A DNA stretch of 13,446 bases from contig JAEDEK010000048.1 of the NCBI GenBank assembly GCA_016293365.1, forward strand, positions 1 through 13,446, given 5' to 3'. This DNA comes from Bulleidia sp. (GTDB lineage: Bacteria; Bacillota_I; Bacilli_A; Erysipelotrichales; Erysipelotrichaceae). This document shows, in pieces, positions 1 to 7,458 of this stretch; position 1 is the first letter of the stretch, and each line of letters opens with the position of its first letter. The position numbers were made by a program, and so were the translations under genes. The notes beneath the pieces were generated by a model, which was not told where the DNA came from, made no database searches, and saw only the letters and a program-made list of their open reading frames with translations.

Positions 1-3000
1 TTACTGAGGAAAATAACATTTTCCACCCACAACTATGCCTGAAGAGCCAGAAAAAACTGTATCATCTGCTGCTGATTCCTCTGCTTCTGGTTGTTCTGCT
101 GCAGGGACTGATACCGTTTTCCATTCTGCTGTTAAGCAGAACAAGAGAAACCATGGCACAGAATGCTGTGGATATTGACAGCCATCTTGTTGAAAACAGA
201 CGGGTGATTCTGGAAAATGCCATGCTTGACCAATGGAATGAAATTGCAGGTGAGAGCAGTTTCCTTGATGATACCCTGAAAACACTGCTTACTGAGTATC
301 AGATGGAAACACAGGCATTTTCTGCAGACCGGCAGATGCAGAAGGAATACATCAGACGTGTTTTTCCACATCTGATGTCCTATCTGCGTACGGATACGAC
401 ATGTGGTGTTTTTCTGATTCTCGGTAATGATGGTGACCATACACAGGCCTTGGATTATCAGGGCTTTTTCCTGCGTGACTCTGATCCTGCCACAAAGACG
501 GAATCAGATTCGGACCTTCTTTTTGAACGAGGTGACAAGGATCTGGCAAGAGATGGCGGGATTGCCTTGGACAGTTCATGGAATTCCTCCTTTCATTTTG
601 CCGGCAGTGGGGTCCGGATGGCGGATGATTTCTTTTATACACCATATCTGACTGCTCAGCAGAATACGGATGCAGATATGAAGGACATTGGTTACTGGTC
701 CACTCCATTTATTCTTGAAGATCATGTCATGGATAATCATCAGATGATTACTTACTCCATTCCACTTTGTCTGGATGGTGTTGTGTATGGAATCGTCGGT
801 ACAGAAGTATCCACAAGCTACATTTCCACGGCTTTTCTGCCGGTACGCGATCTCGATCGTAATCTGAATGCAGGGTATGCAATTGCTGTTGATCATCAGG
901 ATGGTACATACCAGATCATTTCCGGTAAGGGACTTCTGTTTGACAGTGTCCGCCGTAACAATGAAACCTTTTCTATGCTGAAAACAGAATACCGTGATCT
1001 GTATCGTGTTAACGATGTGTCAGTAGGTACCCAGGGAATTTACAGTACAGTATCTGGAATGAAACTGTATGGTGGTAACATTCCATATGAAAACGGAAAC
1101 TGGGTTCTGTGTGGTTTTGTTACGGAAGATTCTCTGTTTTCTCTAGGAAATCAGCTGTATCAGGGAATTCTGACAACCATTCTGATCTGTGCTGCGATTG
1201 GTGTCGTTGTCATGTTCTTTGTGGTTGCCTATCTGTCCAGACCAGTCCATCGACTGATGGATTCGATTCGTGGAGGCATGAATGGACTGATTGCGTTTCG
1301 ACCTTCCAATATTGCTGAGATTGATGAACTGCACGAAGTTGTTCAGAATCTGACACAGATTGAAATGGCAGTGGAAAAACAGCTGATGGAAGAAAAGGAA
1401 CATTACCGAATTGCCCTGGAAAGTTCCAACGATGAATTCTTTACATACAGACAGAAAAACCGCACGATTGAAATCGTCAACAGCCGGTATCATAACGGCA
1501 TGTGGAATATGGATCGTTTCTGGTCTGAGGTTGTTCTGCCATACGTGTGTAAACAGGACATGGAGCAGCTCAAGGATCTGGTCACTGATAACGGCACGGA
1601 TGGACAGGTGCAGATCCGCATGAAAAGCAAAGATGATGATGAACCAAGATGGATGGAAGTCAGATGGAAAGTTGTCCAGGACAATCCGGATGATGGTGTC
1701 ACGGTTGTCGGCTATATGCGTGATATTCACAAAGCTAAGATGCGAGAACTGGAACAGGAGAAACGTCAGATTCTTGATCCGGTAACAGGTTTCTACCGTT
1801 GTAAGCAAGGGGTCACAATCCTTACGGAAGAAAGACAGAAGGTACCTCGTGGGCAGCTTGTACTGCTTGATATCTGCGATTTTGCAAGGATGGTAAGAGA
1901 ACATGGCTTGACCTTTGGTGATCTGATCCTCAATGAAATGGCGGAACTGATCCGTGAACAGACAGAACAGCTATGCCATGGAAAACAGATTCTGATCCGT
2001 GCAGATGCGGATTCCTTCCTGTTCTGGCTGCCGGAAACAAAAGCAGTTTCCTGTAATGGCATGCTGGAACAGCTGCAGGTCAGATTTTCCTGCCTGATCC
2101 GCCAAAGCGCGCTTGTTCTGAAATTCCATGCCGGAACAGCTGAGGCCAAAGATCAGTCAACAGGAGAACTGATGGAACAGGTGCAGTGTGCACTTATGGA
2201 TGCTGACAGCAGAAATGTTGAGATTGCTGCATGGAATGGGCAGAAGTATGAAGTGGAGCCGTTTGGTGAAGTGATTTCACAGAATCATATTGCCGGTATG
2301 GGAATCAGTTCACTTCTGATCAATCTGTTTGACCGCAGTTCTTCCATTTCAGCCGCACTTGATCTGGCCTGTTGCCGTCTGGCCCGACAGTTTTCCCTCA
2401 AGGATCTGCTTGTCACTTCTTTCAGTGGGGAATATCTGTATGGGCAGGTGGAATACTGCTGGAAATTTGATATGACACCGGAAGGTGTTGATCCGGTATA
2501 CAGATGTATGGAAGCGGATTATCAGAAGATGAATCAGACTTCCCAGATGAATGAACTGATTTCCATGGCGGATGCACCGGATACAGAAGTGATCTTCCAG
2601 AAGGATTATCTGGAAAAAAGAGGGATTGTTTTCTCCATGTCTGATAATGGACAGTATTCGGGAAGCATCTTCTTTGTCGGAATTGATCCATCAGTGATCA
2701 GGGACAAGGAAAGTAATGATCTGCTCAGAGAAATCAGTACGATTATCCAGAACCGCATCAATCAGGAACATCATGACCAGTCCGCTCAGGCCAAGTCTGA
2801 TTTCCTTGCCCGTATGTCACATGAAATCCGTACACCGATGAACGGTATCATCGGCATGACAGAAATCGCATTGCAGGAAGATCAGACAGAACAGGAACGT
2901 CTGAACTGTCTGCGTAAGGTACGTGCCTCTTCGGATTATCTGCTGAGATTATTGAATGATATTCTGGATATGTCCAAGATTGAAAGCGGCAAGATGACTT

Positions 3001-3920
3001 TGTCTGAAAGAGACTTTGATCTTGTCAGACTTCTGGATGAACTTCATCCGGTACTGGATGGAGAGTTTGCGGATAAGGCACAGTCTTTCATCATGGATAT
3101 CCAGCTTGAAAATCACTGGTTCCATGGGGATTCCCTTCGTATTTCTCAGGTTCTGATCAATCTGATCGGCAATGCGATCAAGTATTCGCAAAGCGGTGCT
3201 GAAACAAAACTGACTGTTAAGGAAAACGTGATTGATCCATACCGCTCCAGTCTGTATTTTGAAGTGGCGGATCAGGGAGAAGGAATCAGTGAACAGGACA
3301 GACAGCGTATCTTCGGCGTATTTGAGCAGCTTGGAAGTACATCTTCCCATCGTCAGGGAAGCGGGCTTGGACTGGCGATCTGTAATCGTCTGATTCATAT
3401 GATGAACAGTGAAATCCTTCTGGAAAGTGAAGTCGGTAAAGGCAGCAGATTCTATTTCACACTGGAACTGCCTGTTTCGGAAAGACCGCAGATACAGAAT
3501 GAAGATACAGTTCAGGAAGTGGATCTGAGTGAAGTTCATGTACTTGTTGCGGAAGACAATGAGTTCAATATGGAAATCATATGTACCTTTCTGGAAAACC
3601 TTGGAGTCAGTGCAGATCGTGCCTTTGACGGTGCTCAGGCAGTGGATCTGTTCTGTCGATCACAGAAAGGCACATACAGGATGATCTTCATGGATGTCAT
3701 GATGCCTGTCATGGATGGTCTTGCAGCGGCGAGAGCGATCCGTAACAGTACGCATCCTGATGGTCAGTCTGTACCGATCGTTGCGGTCAGTGCCAATGCA
3801 TTTGATGAAGACATCAAACGTTCCATCGCCAGTGGTATGAATGCACATCTGTCCAAACCGATTGAACCGAAGAAACTCAGACAGATGGTACAGCAGTTTG
3901 CATCCCGAATTGAGAAGTAA
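1..3920 (+). CDS. Membrane hybrid histidine kinase (Cache-like sensor, PAS, degenerate GGDEF, GAF-like, HisKA, HATPase, REC), 5' partial
   Basis: The frame is open from the first complete codon (position 3) to TAA at 3918-3920, giving 1305 visible residues; the true start lies upstream. Numbering from that codon, a hydrophobic helix spans about residues 21-44 and a second about 388-411. They enclose some 340 residues that look like an extracytoplasmic Cache-type sensor. Then come a PAS-like region (about 470-585), a GGDEF-like fold (about 592-745) with ADADS at 667-671 instead of GGDEF, and a GAF-like region (about 760-925). The kinase core follows: phospho-accepting His940 in SHEIRTPMNG, N-box Asn1053/Asn1057, G boxes DQGEGIS and GSGLGLAI. 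A C-terminal receiver carries AEDN, Asp1231 in FMDVMMPVMDG, a conserved Ser and SKP. No Hpt domain is present, so a separate phosphotransfer protein would be needed. The first in-frame ATG (153) lies after the first membrane helix and is not the start. Kinase and receiver are certain; the Cache and GAF calls rest on general layout. Confidence 0.92.
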   Translation, partial: TEENNIFHPQLCLKSQKKLYHLLLIPLLLVVLLQGLIPFSILLLSRTRETMAQNAVDIDSHLVENRRVILENAMLDQWNEIAGESSFLDDTLKTLLTEYQMETQAFSADRQMQKEYIRRVFPHLMSYLRTDTTCGVFLILGNDGDHTQALDYQGFFLRDSDPATKTESDSDLLFERGDKDLARDGGIALDSSWNSSFHFAGSGVRMADDFFYTPYLTAQQNTDADMKDIGYWSTPFILEDHVMDNHQMITYSIPLCLDGVVYGIVGTEVSTSYISTAFLPVRDLDRNLNAGYAIAVDHQDGTYQIISGKGLLFDSVRRNNETFSMLKTEYRDLYRVNDVSVGTQGIYSTVSGMKLYGGNIPYENGNWVLCGFVTEDSLFSLGNQLYQGILTTILICAAIGVVVMFFVVAYLSRPVHRLMDSIRGGMNGLIAFRPSNIAEIDELHEVVQNLTQIEMAVEKQLMEEKEHYRIALESSNDEFFTYRQKNRTIEIVNSRYHNGMWNMDRFWSEVVLPYVCKQDMEQLKDLVTDNGTDGQVQIRMKSKDDDEPRWMEVRWKVVQDNPDDGVTVVGYMRDIHKAKMRELEQEKRQILDPVTGFYRCKQGVTILTEERQKVPRGQLVLLDICDFARMVREHGLTFGDLILNEMAELIREQTEQLCHGKQILIRADADSFLFWLPETKAVSCNGMLEQLQVRFSCLIRQSALVLKFHAGTAEAKDQSTGELMEQVQCALMDADSRNVEIAAWNGQKYEVEPFGEVISQNHIAGMGISSLLINLFDRSSSISAALDLACCRLARQFSLKDLLVTSFSGEYLYGQVEYCWKFDMTPEGVDPVYRCMEADYQKMNQTSQMNELISMADAPDTEVIFQKDYLEKRGIVFSMSDNGQYSGSIFFVGIDPSVIRDKESNDLLREISTIIQNRINQEHHDQSAQAKSDFLARMSHEIRTPMNGIIGMTEIALQEDQTEQERLNCLRKVRASSDYLLRLLNDILDMSKIESGKMTLSERDFDLVRLLDELHPVLDGEFADKAQSFIMDIQLENHWFHGDSLRISQVLINLIGNAIKYSQSGAETKLTVKENVIDPYRSSLYFEVADQGEGISEQDRQRIFGVFEQLGSTSSHRQGSGLGLAICNRLIHMMNSEILLESEVGKGSRFYFTLELPVSERPQIQNEDTVQEVDLSEVHVLVAEDNEFNMEIICTFLENLGVSADRAFDGAQAVDLFCRSQKGTYRMIFMDVMMPVMDGLAAARAIRNSTHPDGQSVPIVAVSANAFDEDIKRSIASGMNAHLSKPIEPKKLRQMVQQFASRIEK

Positions 3921-3922
3921 CA

Positions 3923-3957
3923 TGAAAACAACCGGATCTTACTGCCGGTTGTTTTCA
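3923..3957. terminator. Hairpin terminator shared by convergent kinase gene and relic
   Basis: A perfect 13-bp stem (3923-3935 with 3945-3957) closes a 9-nt loop three bases after the kinase stop codon. The right arm contains TTGTTTTCA, so a T-rich stretch ends the stem on the + strand, and the left arm gives the same on the - strand. It also sits three bases past the last stop of the minus-strand relic, so it probably served both genes. Confidence 0.8.
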
Positions 3958-3959
3958 GA

Positions 3960-4445
3960 TCAGTCGATGCGGATCATATGATCGATCATCGTTTCTGTAT
4001 TGGCGAAGGTTACTGCAGCATTTCATGTCAATGGATCAGCAATACCGAACCATATGGATACAGTATTGGAAGGCAGATCCTGAATCTGCAGGTGCAGTGT
4101 AAAGGATCCAGGCAGATACTGCCTCAGATCAGCAGGGATTCTTTTCGTATGAATGATTGATCCTTCCGCATCTTTACATGCCAGAATGAGATCTGTCTGA
4201 GCATACATTGGAGCAATCCCTGTATTTTCCATTTTCAGTGTAATGGAGGTGGAAGAAGAAAACAGTGATTGGAAGATTCTGCAGGATCGTCGGAAAGATT
4301 TTCACCCCAGCATACAAATCCTTTATAAGGATTTGTGACAGGTGGATCATCTGCGCTAAAGGTACGACGGGAAAGATGGGTTATGGCAGTTCCTCCAAGG
4401 ATCAGTATGCAAAGTACAAAGCATAACAGCATTCGATTTTTTCAT
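3960..4445 (-). pseudogene. Relic of a secreted DUF4832-like protein gene (frameshift, internal deletion, nonsense codon)
   Basis: On the minus strand a GAGG ribosome site (4454-4451) stands 5 nt before ATG at 4445. The start MK runs into a run of six A; removing one A restores MKNRMLLCFVLCILILGG, a lipoprotein- or signal-peptide-like N-terminus, followed by TNPYKGFVCWGEN. Near 4260-4290 the reading passes, in another frame, into what looks like the C-terminal beta-sandwich of the same family: ITLKMENTGIAPMY, a charged KDAEG turn, then LPGSFTLHL and GIADPLT. A TGA at 4025-4023 interrupts this end; beyond it the frame continues NAAVTFANTETMIDHMIRID to a natural stop at 3962-3960, so the TGA looks like a GGA-to-TGA change. 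About 165 residues remain, while family members as I recall them are 450-550 residues, so roughly 300 residues are missing. NPYKGF near the N-terminus and the ENTGIAP-type end point to DUF4832 (carbohydrate-related, function unknown). Relic status is firm; the family name is moderate. Confidence 0.68.
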
Positions 4446-4508
4446 GATTACCTCAATGACTGTTATACCCGTGGAAATGCCGAGGGAAACAGTACGATAT
4501 CTTCCGAA

Positions 4509-4536
4509 TTGACATGGAATCATGCGGCTGTATACT
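4509..4536 (+). promoter_or_regulatory. Sigma-A type promoter of the small HTH gene
   Basis: A perfect -35 TTGACA (4509-4514) is followed after 16 bp by TATACT (4531-4536). Transcription should begin near 4543, leaving a leader of about 23 nt that contains GGAGGT (4555-4560) five bases before the ATG at 4566. This is the best consensus promoter in the window. Confidence 0.75.
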
Positions 4537-4565
4537 TAGGGTAGAATCAGAAACGGAGGTGTCAT

Positions 4566-4895
4566 ATGAAAAAAACAGAATCAATCGATATGATCGCAAC
4601 CGGCAGACATCTGAAAAAACTCTTTCAGGAAGCACACCTGAGAACCATTGATATTCAGCGCCTGGCCTGTCTGTCCTATCCGCAGTCGATCTACAGATGG
4701 TATCGGGGAGAAGTTCTTCCTTCCGTGGATCATCTGTATACCTTCAGCAGGGTGCTTGGTATGCATATGGAGGATCTGCTGATCCCTTCCGTTGAAAGCA
4801 GTCTTCATGTGACATCTGATCCGAAAAGAAGACAGAGTGCACCATACAGAAGACTCAGACGTTTTCAGTCCCTGCTTTCTGCATCAGCAGACTGA
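4566..4895 (+). CDS. Small Xre/Cro-type helix-turn-helix regulator
   Basis: This encodes a 109-residue basic protein. Residues about 8-72 form a helix-turn-helix domain of the kind found in many short Firmicutes regulators: ATGRHLKKLF leads into helix 1, then DIQRLACLS, the recognition-helix stretch PQSIYRWYRGE and LPSVDHLYTFSRVLG. The pattern YRW.RGE.LPS.D.L is typical of Cro/C1-type HTH proteins. The last 30 residues are Arg-rich (KRRQ, YRRLRRF) with no recognisable sensor domain, so it is probably a DNA-binding protein whose target and signal cannot be told. GGAGGT lies 5 nt before the ATG and a strong promoter precedes it. It is transcribed away from the DUF4832-like relic (121 bp between starts) and may once have controlled that gene; this is inference. 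A nested terminator follows the TGA. Confidence 0.82.
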   Translation: MKKTESIDMIATGRHLKKLFQEAHLRTIDIQRLACLSYPQSIYRWYRGEVLPSVDHLYTFSRVLGMHMEDLLIPSVESSLHVTSDPKRRQSAPYRRLRRFQSLLSASAD

Positions 4896-4918
4896 TGTAT
4901 TTTCAACGATTGTGAATG

Positions 4919-4968
4919 AAAAAAGGATCATATGAATCCATCTGGAAAGATGGATCGATGATCCTTTT
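4919..4968. terminator. Nested bidirectional terminator between HTH and MATE genes
   Basis: The outer arms AAAAGGATCAT (4921-4931) and ATGATCCTTTT (4958-4968) pair perfectly. Inside them a second perfect 8-bp stem, ATCCATCT (4936-4943) with AGATGGAT (4948-4955), closes a GGAA tetraloop. On the + strand the structure ends in TTTT, and on the - strand in TTTTTT (complement of 4919-4924). It serves the HTH gene on one strand and the MATE gene, whose stop is at 4974-4972, on the other. Confidence 0.85.
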
Positions 4969-4971
4969 GTG

Positions 4972-6342
4972 TTATGCCTGAACGGATTGGTTCAGCTGTT
5001 TTACCTGGCGGATCAGGAAGAATCCGGAAATCACAGCAGCCATCAGGTCGGCGGATGGACCTGCATACATGATACCATCAATCCCCATGAATAACGGGAA
5101 GATGATGAGCAGTGGAAGCAGGAAGATGATTTGTCTGGTCAACGCAAGGAATGTTCCGATCTTTGGTTTTCCAATGGCGGAAAAGAAAGTGGAAGAAGTT
5201 GGTTGAATGTTATTGATGAACGTAAAGAACAGATAGATTCTGAAGTATTTTTCCGCAAATGCAAAGTATAGAGGTGAGCCGCTTCCAAACAGAGAAATAA
5301 TCGTATGTGGAAACAGCTGGAACATCGCAAAAGCAGTGATGCAGATGAGGGAACCGGAAGCAAGGGAAAGCAGTATGACTTTTCTGACGCGATCATACTT
5401 ACCGGCACCGTAGTTGAAACTTGCGATCGGCTGCATTCCCTGGGCAATACCGATACAGAAGGAGAAGAAGATAAAGCCGACTTTGTTGATGATGCCTGCA
5501 CAGGCCAATGGGATGGATTCTCCATAGATGGACTGGGCACCATAGAATCGTAGAGAATTGTTCATGACAATCTGTACGGTCATCATTGCCAGCTGATTAC
5601 AGAACTGAGCCATACCAAGGCTGGCAGCATAACCGAAGTATTTCCATTGCGGCAGCAGATGCTTTTTTGTCAGTCTGCCTGCTTTGTAGCTCATCAGATA
5701 ACGGATGACAAGAATACCGGAAACAATCTGACCTGCAACCGTCGCAATGGCAGCTCCACTCATACCCATATGGAAGACAAAGATCAGTAAGGGATCAAGG
5801 ATCGTATTGATGACAGCACCGACAATGCTGCAGAACATGGAATACGATGGAGAACCATCCGCACGGATCAGATGGGAACCCCCGGATGTCAGAATCAGAA
5901 ACGGAAAGCCGAAGGCTGTAATCCGTACATATTCATGTGCAAGTGGAAGTACATCTGCAGGTGATCCGAAAAAGACAAGCAGAGGCTTCAGAAACAACAG
6001 TGTGATCAGTGAAACGATCACACCGAAACCAAACAGAAGAGAGGCAGCATTGCCGATATAATACAGTGCATTTTCTTTCTGGTTTCTTCCCATGGAAAGA
6101 TTGAATGCAGAAGCGGAACCGACCCCTAACAGAAGTGCGGTCGCTGTACATACTGTGGTCAGAGGAAAGGCAACATTGGTTGCAGCGTTACCAAGTTCAC
6201 CGATACTGTTACCGATGAAGATCTGGTCAACAATATTGTATAAAGCTCCGACAAGCATGGCGATAATACTCGGTATCGCAAACCGTCTGAGCAGTTTTCC
6301 CACCGGATCATAGCCAAGTGGATTGATTTTATGATCTGTCAT
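4972..6342 (-). CDS. MATE family multidrug/toxin efflux transporter
   Basis: A 456-residue integral membrane protein of the MATE superfamily (MepA/NorM-like), expected to export cationic drugs or metabolites using a Na+ or H+ gradient. Landmarks are the start PVGKLLRRFAIPSI, then LVGALYNIVDQIFIG in helix 1, AATNVAFPL in helix 2, RADGSPSYSM, the NTILDPLLIF motif followed by GMSGAAIAT, and QGMQPIASFNYGA in the second half; about 12 membrane helices are visible. I chose ATG 6342: AGGGG lies 8 nt upstream, the length matches the family (about 450), and the protein opens directly with the usual cytoplasmic lead. The frame is open to an ATG at 6456, but that adds a Lys-rich, Cys-containing tail without a ribosome site. 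The gene is divergent from the MerR-UvrA-like operon and convergent with the HTH gene. Its substrate cannot be read from sequence. Confidence 0.93.
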   Translation of the reverse strand: MTDHKINPLGYDPVGKLLRRFAIPSIIAMLVGALYNIVDQIFIGNSIGELGNAATNVAFPLTTVCTATALLLGVGSASAFNLSMGRNQKENALYYIGNAASLLFGFGVIVSLITLLFLKPLLVFFGSPADVLPLAHEYVRITAFGFPFLILTSGGSHLIRADGSPSYSMFCSIVGAVINTILDPLLIFVFHMGMSGAAIATVAGQIVSGILVIRYLMSYKAGRLTKKHLLPQWKYFGYAASLGMAQFCNQLAMMTVQIVMNNSLRFYGAQSIYGESIPLACAGIINKVGFIFFSFCIGIAQGMQPIASFNYGAGKYDRVRKVILLSLASGSLICITAFAMFQLFPHTIISLFGSGSPLYFAFAEKYFRIYLFFTFINNIQPTSSTFFSAIGKPKIGTFLALTRQIIFLLPLLIIFPLFMGIDGIMYAGPSADLMAAVISGFFLIRQVKQLNQSVQA

Positions 6343-6483
6343 TTGATTAACCCCTGCGCAATTGTAACATACTGTCCCGGTTTTATGTGCCTTCTTCTTT
6401 TTTCGAAGATCATCGGATACCTCAAAAACTGACACATTCATATCGAATTCAGACATATTTCATTAAAAATGTGTTCTGTATCA

Positions 6484-6506
6484 TGTTCATACCGATCGGA
6501 TGAACA
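6484..6506. promoter_or_regulatory. Operator-like dyad between MATE and MerR genes
   Basis: TGTTCAT (6484-6490) and ATGAACA (6500-6506) are perfect inverted repeats around a 9-bp core that contains the self-complementary CCGATCGG. Allowing one extra A, the arms extend to 11 bp. The dyad ends 8 bp before the MerR-operon -35 and lies on the upstream side of the MATE gene. The bound protein is unknown. A weak -35 (TTGTTC) for the MATE gene could overlap it on the minus strand. Confidence 0.5.
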
Positions 6507-6514
6507 ATATACGC

Positions 6515-6546
6515 TTGACTCTTCCCTAATGGGGAGGGCTTACAAT
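6515..6546 (+). promoter_or_regulatory. MerR-type promoter with 20-bp spacer and operator dyad
   Basis: TTGACT (6515-6520) and TACAAT (6541-6546) are separated by 20 bp rather than 17. The spacer holds an imperfect dyad, CTTCCC-TAAT-GGGGAG (6521-6536, one mismatch between arms). Overlong spacers of 19-20 bp carrying a dyad are the hallmark of promoters activated by MerR-family proteins through DNA distortion. The CCCC/GGGG-type arms recall the BmrR site. The AGGAGG ribosome site follows about 11 nt after the -10, so the leader is very short. The layout predicts autoactivation of the MerR gene and the UvrA-like gene. Confidence 0.8.
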
Positions 6547-6571
6547 TCTTCCATCTCAGGAGGAATTTCAG

Positions 6572-7456
6572 ATGAAACAGTCATATAATACCCAAAAAGG
6601 TGAAAAACAGATGAGAATGAACGAAAATCATCAGGCATGTATGCCGACAGAAAAGAAAACACTGTATCGCATCGGCATCTTTGCTGCAATGAATCATGTC
6701 ACAATCCGGACATTGCGTTTCTATGAAGAGAGGGGGCTGCTGGAACCAGCATATATCCATCCAGACAGCGGATACCGGTATTACACACTCGATCAGAGTG
6801 CACAGTTGCAGGAAATCACATCTTTGAAAGTGGCCGGGTTTACGCTGGATGAGATTCATGCACTGACAGGTGGCGGTAATCCGGAGGAAATCATTTCCCG
6901 CAGAAAGGCAAAGATCCTGGATGAGATTTCAAAACTGACTTCTCAGCTTGCTTTATTGGAAACAGGTACATCAGGAAATACGCACATTCTTTCTCCAGTC
7001 AGAATCCGTACGATCAGGGAAGTGACAGTTGCATGTATGGATGACACAATTTCTTCCTACGACTGCCTGTTTGATGCGATGATGGAAATGGGTGAGCTGA
7101 TGGAACAGGCAGGATGTACCTGCCAGAACCCGGACTACTGCTTTACGATGTATCCGGAAGAAGGTTATCAGGAAGAAAACATCCATGTCAGACTGTGCCA
7201 GGCAGTGGAAGAAGAAAAACAGCCAATCGGCAGACTGCATTTTGAGGTATTGCCGGAAATACAGGCAGCGTGCATCTATCATAGAGGCAGTTATGATTCT
7301 CTGCATCAGTCCTATGCGGCAGTTCTTTCCTGGATTGAGGAAAACGGATGTCAGATCGATGGTCCGATCAGAGAATCCTATATCGATGGTGTATGGAATC
7401 AGGACGATGAAAGCGGATGGCTTACAGAAATCCAGATCCCAGTCAGAAAGGGGTAA
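6572..7456 (+). CDS. MerR family transcriptional activator with GyrI-like effector domain (BmrR/TipA type)
   Basis: This encodes 294 residues. The first 30 are a polar extension; residues 31-99 are the MerR winged helix (LYRIGIFAAMNHVTIRTLRFYEERGLLEPA, here split: LYRIGIFAAM, TIRTLRFYEERGLL, then SGYRYYTLDQ and LKVAGFTLDEI). A coiled-coil linker (about 104-130) joins a GyrI-like ligand-binding domain (about 141-294) that ends in WLTEIQIPV; Glu286 matches the acidic residue that BmrR-type proteins use to bind cationic drugs. Five Cys occur around residues 155-209 (C155, C165, C182, C184, C190), but no metal-site spacing is evident. AGGAGG (6558-6563) is 8 nt before the ATG, which fixes the start, although the ATGs at 6611 and 6617 would also leave the HTH intact. 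It is the first gene of an operon with the UvrA-like ATPase and probably activates its own promoter. The ligand is unknown. Confidence 0.9.
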   Translation: MKQSYNTQKGEKQMRMNENHQACMPTEKKTLYRIGIFAAMNHVTIRTLRFYEERGLLEPAYIHPDSGYRYYTLDQSAQLQEITSLKVAGFTLDEIHALTGGGNPEEIISRRKAKILDEISKLTSQLALLETGTSGNTHILSPVRIRTIREVTVACMDDTISSYDCLFDAMMEMGELMEQAGCTCQNPDYCFTMYPEEGYQEENIHVRLCQAVEEEKQPIGRLHFEVLPEIQAACIYHRGSYDSLHQSYAAVLSWIEENGCQIDGPIRESYIDGVWNQDDESGWLTEIQIPVRKG

Positions 7457-7458
7457 AA

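Noticed and set aside
153..155. ATG at 153 as the start of the histidine kinase
   Set aside because: The frame is open to the left edge and the preceding codons encode a clear membrane helix (residues about 21-44) needed to pair with the second helix. No ribosome site precedes 153.
1143..1904. Long open frame antisense to the kinase (253 codons)
   Set aside because: It mirrors the kinase codons, has no ribosome site or recognisable domain, and the plus-strand frame is unmistakably coding.
6361..6369. TGTTACAAT on the minus strand as an extended -10 for the MATE gene
   Set aside because: The predicted start of transcription would fall inside the AGGGG ribosome site and there is no good -35, so I did not list it as a promoter.
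6343..6456. Longer MATE reading frame from ATG 6456
   Set aside because: There is no ribosome site before 6456, and the extra 38 residues (Lys-rich, with two Cys) have no counterpart in MATE proteins. AGGGG before 6342 and the family length favour the shorter form.
7417..7458. Earlier ATG for the UvrA-like protein
   Set aside because: It lies inside the MerR coding region without a ribosome site, while ATG 7459 has AAAGGGG at the right distance and begins the protein at the usual UvrA N-terminus.
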